Translations under genes and position numbers: made by a program | Notes under the pieces: model-generated | Databases searched by the model: none | Told to the model about the DNA's origin: nothing | What the model saw: the letters and a program-made list of their open reading frames with translations, nothing else | In this document: positions 15,988 through 24,735 of the stretch, one piece after another | Layout of the letters: each line of letters begins with the position of its first letter | Position numbering within the stretch: the first letter of the stretch is position 1 | Source of the DNA: Acetobacteraceae bacterium | Lineage (GTDB): Bacteria > Pseudomonadota > Alphaproteobacteria > Acetobacterales > Acetobacteraceae | Direction of reading: 5' to 3' | Assembly: GCA_025452005.1 (NCBI GenBank) | Contig: JANWJK010000298.1 | Coordinates: 1-32,072 of the forward strand | DNA: 32,072 nt

Positions 15988-16527
15988 TCAGCTATCGGAT
16001 CGCTGGGGAACCGCCGACCGGCGAGAGCGCGGCCCGGTCCCACCTACGATGTCCGCGAGCCGGACCGGCCGGAAATCCCACACGTCCACGCCGACGTCGA
16101 ACTGGCGCGGCAATGGCTTCAGCCTGCCATGACTGTGGCCATGCAGGTTGATCACGCCTCGGCCCATGTCCCGCCAGGTACGAAACGGATAGTGGCATAG
16201 AACCAACCGGGTGCCATCGATGGTCACCTCGGCATATGTCTGCACGCTCTGCCACAAGGCGCAGCCCGTGACCGCAGCATCGTCGTTGTTGCCGATGACA
16301 AGATGTTTCCGGCCATGCAGCACCCCGAGCAGCCACGCGATGCGCGCAGGCGATTGACGAACGGCGAAGTCGCCCAGGTGCCATACTTCGTCGCCGGCCT
16401 CGATCATCGAATTCCAGCGATCGATCATCTGCTGATCCATCTCGGCAACCGACGCAAACGGACGACGATAGAAGCTGCGCGCAGCGGCATGACCGAAATG
16501 CTGGTCGCTGGAGAAATGGACGGACAT
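15988..16527 (-). CDS. Calcineurin-like metallophosphoesterase
   Basis: The 179-residue protein has the metal-binding signature of the metallophosphoesterase superfamily: DxH in SSDQHFGH near the N-terminus, GD in VWHLGDFAV, GNND (usually GNHD), H in LCHYPF, and GHSHG. The GNND variant replaces the usual histidine of the third motif. The substrate cannot be predicted; small members act on phosphodiesters or nucleotides. The ATG at 16527 was preferred to an upstream in-frame start because AAGGAAGG lies 7 bases ahead of it. It lies 15 bases upstream of hisZ on the same strand, and is divergent from the effector island. Confidence 0.85.
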   Translation of the reverse strand: MSVHFSSDQHFGHAAARSFYRRPFASVAEMDQQMIDRWNSMIEAGDEVWHLGDFAVRQSPARIAWLLGVLHGRKHLVIGNNDDAAVTGCALWQSVQTYAEVTIDGTRLVLCHYPFRTWRDMGRGVINLHGHSHGRLKPLPRQFDVGVDVWDFRPVRLADIVGGTGPRSRRSAVPQRSDS

Positions 16528-16646
16528 CGGCTGCCTTCCTTCGATCACTCCGACGCTCGGCACATTGCACCGGATTCTTCCGCGAGCATGAGTCTTTCTC
16601 GTGCACGGATGAGTCTCTCTCTGGCAGGCACTCCGGCTCGCGGATA

Positions 16647-16682
16647 CGTGACCCGTTCACGCAACGATTTCCGTAGAAATCG
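16647..16682. promoter_or_regulatory. Two consecutive palindromes upstream of the effector island
   Basis: In the 181-base divergent gap between the phosphoesterase and the TPR gene are two perfect palindromes: CGTGA/TCACG with 5-base spacer (16647-16661), and CGATTTC/GAAATCG with 4-base spacer CGTA (16665-16682). The second is 26 bases before the TPR start. An imperfect direct repeat, ATGAGTCTTTCTC and ATGAGTCTCTCTC, lies further upstream at about 16589-16625. These are candidate operator sites for either divergent transcript. Confidence 0.4.
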
Positions 16683-16708
16683 CCGCGGCTCATATCGCAA
16701 GTGAGGCC

Positions 16709-17899
16709 ATGCCGCTTGCTGCATTCTTCGATGATCAACTGCAAACGCTGCGCACGTTCATGGAGCAACCGCAGCACGTTGTGCAGGTGATCGAGATCGA
16801 CGCGGAGTTCCGCCCGATCCTGCTCAAGATGCTCATCGGCCTGGATGAGCAGATGGACTTCCCGCACATATTGATCGGCTACGACGGATTATTTGCCGAA
16901 CCGAAAGAATGGTTCCGCGTCCTGCAGGACAGGTTGGAGGAACAGTGGACCATACATGCCGAAGAACTTGCCGGCATGGGCATCAGCACGATCAATCAAG
17001 CCAAAGATCCATCGACCCGCGGACCGTGGCCGTTCCTGCTGCGCGCGGAGCAGATCGCCGATGCACTGCCCGACAATTGTGGGTCATTGGTGTTCCTGAT
17101 CGACCCGCAGCGTGTGGACGACGCGGCAGGATTCGCGCGGTCGATCGAATTCCTCGCTGACAATATCCGCAGCCGCTGGCTGAAACTTGTCGTGCTCGAT
17201 CAGCGGCTGGCGCCGCGCCTCGCGGATCTTGCCGACGAACACCGGCGCATCGGCCTGCAGACCTTTTGGTGCTCGCCGCAGGAACTGGAAAAGCGCCTGG
17301 ATGACAAGCTGGCCGCGCAGCCACCCGGGACGTCGCCGGACAGTCGACGTGTCGCTGCCATGGCGGCCGCCGTGGCGTCAGCCAACAAGGACTATCCGAA
17401 GGCCGTGTCGTTACAGCAACAACTGCTCGATCAGGCCATATCCGACGGCACCGCGACCGAGCAGGCGGCGGCAGTGTACGGTCTGGGCAGCACGCTGCTT
17501 GCCGCGGGCGAATTCGAGGCGGCAGCCGAAAGGATCCTCCAGGCATGCCAGCTCTGCTCCGAGCATGGACTGAACGACCTGGCGCCGATGGCCTATACCA
17601 ATCTCGGCATCGCACTGCATCGCCTCGGTGACTTCGATCAGGCCTTCGCGGCGTTGCGGGTCGGCAGCGCGTTCTACCGGGCGCAAGGAAATCTGCCCGG
17701 CGAGGCCTTCGTGTGCGACAATCTGGCGCTGATCTACCAGCAGCTCGGTCGGCCTGAAGACGCCGCACGTGCGTGGAATTACGCACTCGGCTGCTACGAC
17801 AGCATCACCAACCCGGCCATGTCAGACGTGCGCGAGGCGGGACGCGGCGACATTCTCGCCAAGCTCGAGCGATTGGGAAACCTGGCGAATGCCGCTTGA
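16709..17899 (+). CDS. TPR protein with uncharacterised N-terminal domain, linked to the Rhs effector
   Basis: The 396-residue cytoplasmic protein has two parts. Residues 1-200 form an alpha/beta-like region I cannot assign; notable stretches are FPHILIGYDGLFAEPKEWFR, LVFLIDPQRVDDAAGFARSI and WLKLVVLDQRLAPRLADLAD. No Walker A or other nucleotide motif is seen. Residues from about 205 on are tetratricopeptide repeats, with unit starts such as YGLGSTLLAAGEFEAAAERI, AYTNLGIALHRLGDFDQAFA and VCDNLALIYQQLGRPEDAAR. The stop overlaps the rhs start by 11 bases. By position it matches adaptors or chaperones that load T6SS effectors (EagR/DUF1795, Tap/DUF4123), but it resembles neither. An effector-loading or stabilising role is inferred from the overlap alone. 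Confidence 0.85.
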   Translation: MPLAAFFDDQLQTLRTFMEQPQHVVQVIEIDAEFRPILLKMLIGLDEQMDFPHILIGYDGLFAEPKEWFRVLQDRLEEQWTIHAEELAGMGISTINQAKDPSTRGPWPFLLRAEQIADALPDNCGSLVFLIDPQRVDDAAGFARSIEFLADNIRSRWLKLVVLDQRLAPRLADLADEHRRIGLQTFWCSPQELEKRLDDKLAAQPPGTSPDSRRVAAMAAAVASANKDYPKAVSLQQQLLDQAISDGTATEQAAAVYGLGSTLLAAGEFEAAAERILQACQLCSEHGLNDLAPMAYTNLGIALHRLGDFDQAFAALRVGSAFYRAQGNLPGEAFVCDNLALIYQQLGRPEDAARAWNYALGCYDSITNPAMSDVREAGRGDILAKLERLGNLANAA

Positions 17900-20800
17900 C
17901 ACGCATGCGGTCCGCAAGGTGATTGCACACGGCGCCAGCATCGCTGCCGTGCATGCGGCAAGCCATCACAGTGCGGGCGACGTGTGGAAGCACACCGCCG
18001 CGGGAAGCGGGCACCAGGGTTCGACCGATCTGTTGCACCTGCCCGACAGCGACTTCAGTTCGACACCGCTGTCGAATGTTCCGGGCGCGCTCAAGCTGCA
18101 GGCGGGCGACCTTGGAGGCGCAGTGGCCGAGATCGGCAACGCACAGGGCGCCTTGGCGACGACCGGCGCCGTGTTCGGCGCGCTGACCGCGGCGGAGCAG
18201 ATGGTCTCGACGCTGGTGTCGGCCATACCTTTTCCGGCGTTCCCGGCGGTTCGCGTGTCGGATTTCGACGTGGGTCTGCCGCACGCGCACAATCATCCAC
18301 CCAACCTGATCCCGCCGGCTCCGCCGATACCGCTGCCGAGCACCGGTCCGGTGATCGCGATCCCGTACGTGTCGGGCGCCGCCACCGTGCTGATCAACGG
18401 AATGCCCGCCGGCCGCTGCGGCGATGTCGGTATGGGAATATGGTGCGGTGGGTTCTTTCCGATGTTCGAGATCTTCCTCGGCTCCTCGTCCGTTTGGCTC
18501 GAAGGCATGCGGGCGGCCCGCATCGGGGTGGACATAACCAAGCACTGCACATTCTCGGTGCCGAAGCCGGAGGATCCACCGATGGGTCCGATGATCGGTA
18601 CAACCATCTCGGCCAGTCCCAACGTGATCATCGGTGGCGTGCCGATGCCGTCGCTCACCGCGATGGCGGTCGGGGCGGTGTTGAAAGTCGCATTCAAGGG
18701 GCTCGGCAAAGTCATTCGTCTGGCACAGGCGACCAAGGCAGGTGCAGCCTTCGCCCGGAACGTCGGCAAAGCCGCGAACGATCTGATGGATCATCTCGGC
18801 GTGGGGCCTGCATCGGCACTGCGCAACCGAGTCAACCGCGCCCTTTGCGCGGTCACTGGCCATCCGGTCGATATCGCAACCGGCAAGGTGTTCGTCGACG
18901 CGATCGATTTCGAACTGCCAGGTCCACTTCCGCTGATCTGGCAGCGGGTCTGGTACAGCACGTCGGCCTATGACGGACCGCTTGGCCAGGGATGGCACCA
19001 CAGCCTCGATCAGGCGATTTCCCTTGGCGCCGACACAATGGCCATCCGGCTCGGTGATGGACGCGCTGTCATCCTGCCGTTGCCGCCCAACGGGCGAACT
19101 CACCATGACCCTGCCGAGAGGCTATGGGTCACGCGTCACGAAGACAGCGTCGTCGTGCAAACATTCGGACGGCTGAACTATCACTTCGGACCCGCGGCCG
19201 GCTGCTCGACATGGCCGCTGCAGCGGATCACCTTTTTGCAGAACTGGGTCAGGCTGGACCGCGACGGCACAGGGCTCCTCACCGGCCTTGAGACGTCATC
19301 CGGCCGGCGGCTTGTGTTCCGGTACGACGATCGAAGGCTGCTGCTGTCGGTTGACCTTCTACTGGAAGGAGCGGCGGAGTCCTGCCGCCTGATCGAGCAT
19401 CGCTACGACGAGCATGGCCGGCTGCGCGAGTTCCTGGATTGCCTGCGCGAATGCCGCACCCTGTACGACTACCGCGGCAATCTGCTGGTGGAGGAGGTTG
19501 CCGCCAATGGCGGGCGCTTCCGTTTCACCTATGACGGTTTGGGTCCCTTCGCCCGCTGCGTACGAACCGAGGGCGATGGCCGCGCATTGTATCGCGACCT
19601 GACCTATGACGACGCGGCGGGATGCACGCATGTCGGCTACCTCGATGATGCACCGACGCGACATGACTGGCTTCCCGACGGCACCGTGTGGCGCACCGAG
19701 ATCGAGCCCGGGTTCGAAATCCTCACCCAGCGGGATGAGCAACGCGATCTGTCCGTCGTCTCGACCACGTACGGCGGGAGCTTTCAGTTCAACCGCGATG
19801 CGGCCACGCGATCCATCACCGTCGTCCATCCGCGTGGCTTCGCCTTCCGCTTCGAGCGCGACGAGAACGACCAGCCCTACCTGCTGGAAACGCCGGACGG
19901 TTCGATCTGGCTGCGTCACTTCGACGAGCGAGGGGAGCTGGAAAGCGTCATCGATCCCGCGGGCAATGCGTTCCGTTACGATCACGACAGCCGGGGATTG
20001 CTGCGATCGATCGCATCGCCCGATGGGCGGCGCATGGCATTTGCCCATGATGCCGCCGGCATGCTGGCCAGCGAGACCGATTGGGCGGGTTTCATTACCT
20101 GGTTCGAGCACGACCGTTTGGGCCGGCTGGTCCGTGTCGAACTGCCGGACGGCGCAATCTACGCGATGGAACGCGATGCCGCCGGCCGTCTGACGACGTT
20201 GCATCGGCCGGACGGTTCTATGCGATCGTACGCGTGGGATGCCATGAACGATCTGGTCAGCTACCGCGATGAAGGTGGCGCGGTCTGGCAGTGGTCGTAC
20301 AACAAAACGCGCCAGCCGGCGAAGATCTCGCGGCCGGATGGTTCGCTGGTCACAGTCTCTTACGACAGCGAGGACCGCCCGACAGAGATCGTCAATCGCC
20401 GTGGCGGGCGAACCACATTCGAGCGTGACAGGCGCGGACGCGTGGTTCGCGAAACCGACTTTGGCGGGCGCATCACGAACTACGTCCACGGCAAGGGCAG
20501 TCGGGTCGTTGCCATAGAACGGTGCGACGGGACCCGCGTCATTCCCGACTATGATCTCGACGGCCAATTGGTCGGCCTGACGGATGCGCAGTCCAGGAAG
20601 ACGACCTGGACCTACGACTGGCAAGGCCGGCTGATTGCGGCAGCGGACGATAACAGCGCGCTGGAGCTGACCTACGACCAATGCGGCAATCTGGTGCGCT
20701 CGGCGGCAGCGTTCGAGATGAAGCCGCCGGCGTGGGGCGGCGCGATCGAACTTCGCTATCAGTACGACGCTCGCGGTCGCCGGATTGCCCGTTCGCTGTC

Positions 20801-22298
20801 ATGCGGAGCGAACCTCGCGTTCAGCTACGATGCAAACGGCTGGCTTTGCGAGGTCCGCCGCGACGGAAACGTGTTGCTGCAGATCGAACGCGACGTGCGG
20901 GGAAGATCTGTCGCGATCTGCTGTCCCGGTGGTGCGCGGCTGAGCCAGGACTTCGACACGCTCGGCCGTTTGGTCGGGCAACATCTCGAAGGCGCCGATC
21001 CGTACCAGCGGACTTACCGCTACAATGAATTCGGAACGCTGTCGGAAGTTGTCGAAAGCGACCGAACGGTGCTGCACGCCGAGTACGACTCTTTCGGCCG
21101 GCTGGCGCGTGTCGCCAGCGAGGGAAACTGGCCGTACGGCGAAATCACCCGGGATCCGCACGGGTTCGCCACCAGCACCAGCCACGGCGCAAGCCTCGAG
21201 CTCGCGCCGGATGGTCGCGTGACGGCGTGCGACGATGCGCAGCCCGTCTACAACGATCTCGGCCAACTCATCCAAGTCAACGCTGCCGGCGGCCGGCTAC
21301 GGCTGGATTACGATGGCCGAGACCGGCTCAGCCGTGTGAGCCGAGACGGCGAGGACGTGGCCACCTACGGCTACGACGCGCTTGACCGCCGGATCTGGAA
21401 ATGCACGTCGGCCGAAACCAGGCACTTCACCTGGGACGACTGGACGCTGGTCGCAGAGATCGTGGGCGACCGTGTGACCGAATACATCATGGATCCCGCG
21501 ACCCAGGTGCCTCTTGCGCGTCTCGCGGGGGGTGTGCTGGAGATCTATCATATTGACCAGGTCGGCGTACCGTTCAGGCTCAGCGACGGCGTCGGCCGCA
21601 GCCGCTGGACGGCGGCGCCCGATCTTGAACATGGCTGCGTGCCGCGAGCGGGTGGAACGGTCGCCCAGCCGCTGCGATTTCCCGGCCAGTATCACGACGA
21701 GGAGACCGGCCTGCACTACAACGGCTATCGGTATTATAGTCCCGTTTTCGGGCGTTATATTTCCCCCGATCCAGCCGGCGTGCTGGTCTCCGAGGACCTG
21801 TACGGCTACGTGGACAATCCACTGGACGAGATCGACCCGTGGGGCCTCGTGTTCCAGCGCCCCTACAGCAGTTCCGAAGTCACCGATATACTCAATGCCA
21901 GCGAAGGCAGACCAAGCCCGACTACCGGCCGCGACGGACACTCACGGAAAACGCACGTGAACCAAACGAACGAGCAACTGAGGGATCGTGTGAATGATCC
22001 CAGCGAGCCAAATGTGACATCGACCTTCGAAGGTACCCAGGCGCAGAATCGCGCAGCGACAGAAGCTATCAATTCGCCCGCAGGGCAGGCGAAGCTGCGC
22101 GAGCTCGATCTCAATCCCACCAAGAATCGCGTGACGATCAACGCTCCCACCTCGGGAGAGACCGTGCGTGGGACCCGTCTCGAGCAGGGATGGGTCAAGC
22201 GTGGACGCTCCACCCGCACGACCGTGACGGTCGACGTCCTGGACCGGACGCCGGGCGCCGAAGTCATCCATATCCAAACCTGTTACGGACGCCTCTGA
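17889..22298 (+). CDS. rhs: PAAR-like RHS polymorphic toxin with RNase A-like C-terminal domain
   Basis: The 1469-residue protein is a candidate type VI secretion effector. Residues about 147-255 are PAAR-like (tip of the VgrG spike): LPSTGPVIAIPYVSGAATVL, GSSSVWLEGMRAARIG and SASPNVIIGGVPMPS. From about 324 (GHPVDIATGKVFVDAIDFEL) a DUF6531-type segment leads into many YD repeats (for example YDSEDRP, YDSFGRL, YDGRDRL). The core closes with GYRYYSPVFGRYISPDP and ends DPWGL near residue 1315, the usual boundary of the variable tip. The tip (about 1320-1469) has H1356, R1367, T1464 and Y1466 in the spacing of the CdiA-CT RNase A-like family. I chose the ATG at 17889 (overlapping the TPR stop) over an upstream frame. 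Hand-counted G+C falls from 40/60 in the core to 30/60 in the tip (21961-22020). Confidence 0.92.
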   Translation: MPLDTHAVRKVIAHGASIAAVHAASHHSAGDVWKHTAAGSGHQGSTDLLHLPDSDFSSTPLSNVPGALKLQAGDLGGAVAEIGNAQGALATTGAVFGALTAAEQMVSTLVSAIPFPAFPAVRVSDFDVGLPHAHNHPPNLIPPAPPIPLPSTGPVIAIPYVSGAATVLINGMPAGRCGDVGMGIWCGGFFPMFEIFLGSSSVWLEGMRAARIGVDITKHCTFSVPKPEDPPMGPMIGTTISASPNVIIGGVPMPSLTAMAVGAVLKVAFKGLGKVIRLAQATKAGAAFARNVGKAANDLMDHLGVGPASALRNRVNRALCAVTGHPVDIATGKVFVDAIDFELPGPLPLIWQRVWYSTSAYDGPLGQGWHHSLDQAISLGADTMAIRLGDGRAVILPLPPNGRTHHDPAERLWVTRHEDSVVVQTFGRLNYHFGPAAGCSTWPLQRITFLQNWVRLDRDGTGLLTGLETSSGRRLVFRYDDRRLLLSVDLLLEGAAESCRLIEHRYDEHGRLREFLDCLRECRTLYDYRGNLLVEEVAANGGRFRFTYDGLGPFARCVRTEGDGRALYRDLTYDDAAGCTHVGYLDDAPTRHDWLPDGTVWRTEIEPGFEILTQRDEQRDLSVVSTTYGGSFQFNRDAATRSITVVHPRGFAFRFERDENDQPYLLETPDGSIWLRHFDERGELESVIDPAGNAFRYDHDSRGLLRSIASPDGRRMAFAHDAAGMLASETDWAGFITWFEHDRLGRLVRVELPDGAIYAMERDAAGRLTTLHRPDGSMRSYAWDAMNDLVSYRDEGGAVWQWSYNKTRQPAKISRPDGSLVTVSYDSEDRPTEIVNRRGGRTTFERDRRGRVVRETDFGGRITNYVHGKGSRVVAIERCDGTRVIPDYDLDGQLVGLTDAQSRKTTWTYDWQGRLIAAADDNSALELTYDQCGNLVRSAAAFEMKPPAWGGAIELRYQYDARGRRIARSLSCGANLAFSYDANGWLCEVRRDGNVLLQIERDVRGRSVAICCPGGARLSQDFDTLGRLVGQHLEGADPYQRTYRYNEFGTLSEVVESDRTVLHAEYDSFGRLARVASEGNWPYGEITRDPHGFATSTSHGASLELAPDGRVTACDDAQPVYNDLGQLIQVNAAGGRLRLDYDGRDRLSRVSRDGEDVATYGYDALDRRIWKCTSAETRHFTWDDWTLVAEIVGDRVTEYIMDPATQVPLARLAGGVLEIYHIDQVGVPFRLSDGVGRSRWTAAPDLEHGCVPRAGGTVAQPLRFPGQYHDEETGLHYNGYRYYSPVFGRYISPDPAGVLVSEDLYGYVDNPLDEIDPWGLVFQRPYSSSEVTDILNASEGRPSPTTGRDGHSRKTHVNQTNEQLRDRVNDPSEPNVTSTFEGTQAQNRAATEAINSPAGQAKLRELDLNPTKNRVTINAPTSGETVRGTRLEQGWVKRGRSTRTTVTVDVLDRTPGAEVIHIQTCYGRL

Positions 22299-22624
22299 TG
22301 GATGAAACAGAATTCCAAGCGAGCTACCCGGTCATATTCGATATACTGGACTCGACGATCCGGCCCGGTGTGGATGGCTGCAACCTGCTCGAGTTGCTGC
22401 ACCGCATCCTGATTCGTGCGCACCCGCAGCAGGCGCAGGCGTTGGTCGAGGAATTCGACCGGCTATGGCAGGACCGAACCTTCACTGCCGCGGAGCTGAC
22501 GGAGATCTTCAATCGGGACGTTCCAGCTCTGTGCGCGCTGATGCACCAATCGACCGCCACGGCGGTGATCTTCTCGCTGGCCAAATACCTTCGCTATATC
22601 TACCAGCACGAGAAGCTGGGCTGA
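22298..22624 (+). CDS. Candidate immunity protein for the Rhs RNase toxin
   Basis: The 108-residue protein begins with the ATG of a TGATG junction at 22296-22300, sharing one base with the rhs stop, so it is tightly coupled to its toxin. It is acidic at the N-terminus and all-helical in character (CNLLELLHRILIRAHPQQAQ, TATAVIFSLAKYLRYIYQ). It lacks a signal peptide, as expected for protection against a cytoplasmic RNase. I do not recognise the family. The immunity call rests on position and size: cognate immunity genes of RHS and CDI toxins follow the toxin directly. It ends 6 bases from the convergent vgrG stop. Confidence 0.75.
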   Translation: MDETEFQASYPVIFDILDSTIRPGVDGCNLLELLHRILIRAHPQQAQALVEEFDRLWQDRTFTAAELTEIFNRDVPALCALMHQSTATAVIFSLAKYLRYIYQHEKLG

Positions 22625-22630
22625 TGCCGC

Positions 22631-24556
22631 TCAGTTGATTTTCACCAGCGCGCCCTTGATCGTGTGCGTCGCCTGCGCGGTGGTGTTCACTTCGCCGGCG
22701 ACGGTCTCGACCGACGTCTGACCGGACAGCGATATCGTCTCCGCGTCCAGGATGATGTTCTTCGCCTTGATCTCCACCTTGCCGCCCTTTTCCATCCAGA
22801 GGGTGCTCTCGCCGACATGCAACTGGATACTGGTCGCCGCCTCCACGTAAACGTCCGCATCGGTCGAGGCCAGGACGTTGGACTGCTTCGACACTCTCTG
22901 CGCCTGGTTCGCCGCAACATAATGCGTATATGCGCCGGTAGTGATGCTGACCTTCGTGTCGCCCTTGATGGTTTCGGTGTGCGTGCCGCTCTGGACGTCG
23001 ATCTTGCGGTTCCCGGTCTTCACCGTCTCGTTGTAGTCATGCGCGATGACGACGTTGGTGTCCTTGGTCGCATTGATCCGGATATCCTCCGACCCGCCCT
23101 TCCCTTCCATCACGATCTCATTGCCGCTGTGGTCCCGGATGGCACTCTGGGTCTTGTTCTCCGGCATCCCCATCGCCATGAGGTTGTCACCGTTGTAGAC
23201 CCGGCCGGTGATCAGCGGCTGATCGGGATCGCCTTCCAGGAATGATACCACGACCTCGTGCCCGACATGCGGCAGGTTGACGCTGCCCCAACCATGACCG
23301 GCCCAGGCCTGTGAAACGCGAATCCAGCACGAGCTCTTGTCGTCGCGCTTGCCATACCGGTCCCAATGAAACTGCACGCGGACCCGCCCGAACCTGTCGG
23401 TGAAGATCTTCTCGCCCGGCGGCCCGACGACCGTCGCGGTCTGCGGACCGTGCACGATCGGCTTGGTCGTCCTACGTAGCGGCCGAAAACGCACATCGAA
23501 GGGGATCGCCTCGAAGCTGTTCGTGTAGCTCGGCAATTCGCCGCTATTGCCGAGATATGTCGGGTCGGATGCTTCATGGCGCACGCGGCTGATGACGTAG
23601 GCTTCGCCCGGATCCTGACAAGGGTGGCCGCGCAGCTTGAACTTGCCGCCGGTACACAGATGCGTATAGCGGCTCATGCCGTGGACAAGATGATATGCCG
23701 CCTCCTCCACCTCCATCAGCGTCCGCGTCGATCGTGTGCCGCGTCCCTTGTCGACGTAGAGGCCGGGATAGTCGAATCGCTCGAACGTGTCGGCACCGGC
23801 AAGCTTGAGCACGGTCTTTTCCGTCGTCAGGAGATTCTTCGAGGGCACCTGGAAATCGTAGTCGGTCTGCGCCCAACGGCCAGGCCGGAAGCCATAGCTG
23901 TGCTGCCAACCCGTCACGTGCCCCTCCGACTCGCTGCTCGACATGTAGGGGAGCGTCGTGTCGCGCAGGTCTTGGAAACTCACGTTCTTGTCGGCAATCA
24001 CCAGGACATGTCGGTCAGCGTCGTGGCGGAAGAAATAGAACATGCCCGACTGTTCCATGAGCCGCGAGACGAAATCGAAAGCGGTCTCGCGATACTGCAC
24101 GCAGAACTCGCATGGCGGATAATCCGACCTGGAGACTGCGATCTCGTAGTCGGTGAAGCCGAAGGTCTGGAACACCTGCTCGATGATCTGTGGCACGCTC
24201 AGCTTCTGGAAGATGCGGCAGTCGCTGGTGTGCGTCATGAACCACATCCACGGCACAATCTCCGCCGTGTACCGCCGATAGGCACGCAAGGTCAGCGGAC
24301 CGGCGTGGAAGCGGCCGACCACGCCATTGATCGACCGGCAGTTTCCGTCATGGTCGCAGATAACAGCGTTGATCCTGCGGCCTATCAGGCTCTCCGGCCT
24401 GATCGCGTGGTCCGCCGACAGCATCTCCATCTGGTAGCTGAACAACTGCGAGAGTGGTTCATCGCCGACCAACGACGCCAGCAGCAGGTGATCCTTGCCG
24501 AGCGGCGTCTCGATCGACATGAAGTGCTGATCTTGCGAGAAGTCGATTCCGTCCAC
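22631..24556 (-). CDS. vgrG: Type VI secretion spike protein VgrG/TssI
   Basis: The product of about 641 residues forms the trimeric needle tip of the type VI apparatus. It shows the gp27-like N-terminal part starting near MSIETPLGKDHLLLASLVGD, a conserved YRETAFDFVSRLMEQSGMFY, and the gp5-like OB fold (IFTDRFGRVRVQFHWDRYGK, then WAGHGWGSVNLPHVGHEVVV). A beta-helix follows (KGDTKVSITTGAYTHYV onward), ending at a canonical HTIKGALVKIN, so there is no C-terminal effector extension. I chose the GTG at 24556 (VDGIDFSQDQHF) because family homology starts there; a TTG at 24559 and an ATG at 24649 are alternatives. It converges on the immunity gene. No T6SS baseplate, sheath or ATPase genes are in the window. 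Confidence 0.92.
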   Translation of the reverse strand: MDGIDFSQDQHFMSIETPLGKDHLLLASLVGDEPLSQLFSYQMEMLSADHAIRPESLIGRRINAVICDHDGNCRSINGVVGRFHAGPLTLRAYRRYTAEIVPWMWFMTHTSDCRIFQKLSVPQIIEQVFQTFGFTDYEIAVSRSDYPPCEFCVQYRETAFDFVSRLMEQSGMFYFFRHDADRHVLVIADKNVSFQDLRDTTLPYMSSSESEGHVTGWQHSYGFRPGRWAQTDYDFQVPSKNLLTTEKTVLKLAGADTFERFDYPGLYVDKGRGTRSTRTLMEVEEAAYHLVHGMSRYTHLCTGGKFKLRGHPCQDPGEAYVISRVRHEASDPTYLGNSGELPSYTNSFEAIPFDVRFRPLRRTTKPIVHGPQTATVVGPPGEKIFTDRFGRVRVQFHWDRYGKRDDKSSCWIRVSQAWAGHGWGSVNLPHVGHEVVVSFLEGDPDQPLITGRVYNGDNLMAMGMPENKTQSAIRDHSGNEIVMEGKGGSEDIRINATKDTNVVIAHDYNETVKTGNRKIDVQSGTHTETIKGDTKVSITTGAYTHYVAANQAQRVSKQSNVLASTDADVYVEAATSIQLHVGESTLWMEKGGKVEIKAKNIILDAETISLSGQTSVETVAGEVNTTAQATHTIKGALVKIN

Positions 24557-24735
24557 CAAAGCGGCTTCCCTCTGCTCGCGCTGTCGTTCGAAGCAAGGCC
24601 GGGCGCAGATAGGGGCAGGCGGCGACACTGGCAAAGGAAAGATATTCATCCGGCGCGCAAGGCGAATTCATGCATCAGGATCGGACGTCAGAACTGAGCC
24701 TGATCAACCGAATCGGCCGGTGGAGTGGCGATACT

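Noticed and set aside
13753-16200. An 815-codon open frame on the plus strand across purA and hisZ
   Set aside because: It is antisense to two clearly conserved genes and has Arg/His/Gln-rich sequence typical of high-GC shadow frames.
19400-21800. Repetitive DNA or CRISPR-like array
   Set aside because: The periodicity comes from YD protein repeats of the RHS core; the DNA units diverge and there are no identical repeats with unique spacers.
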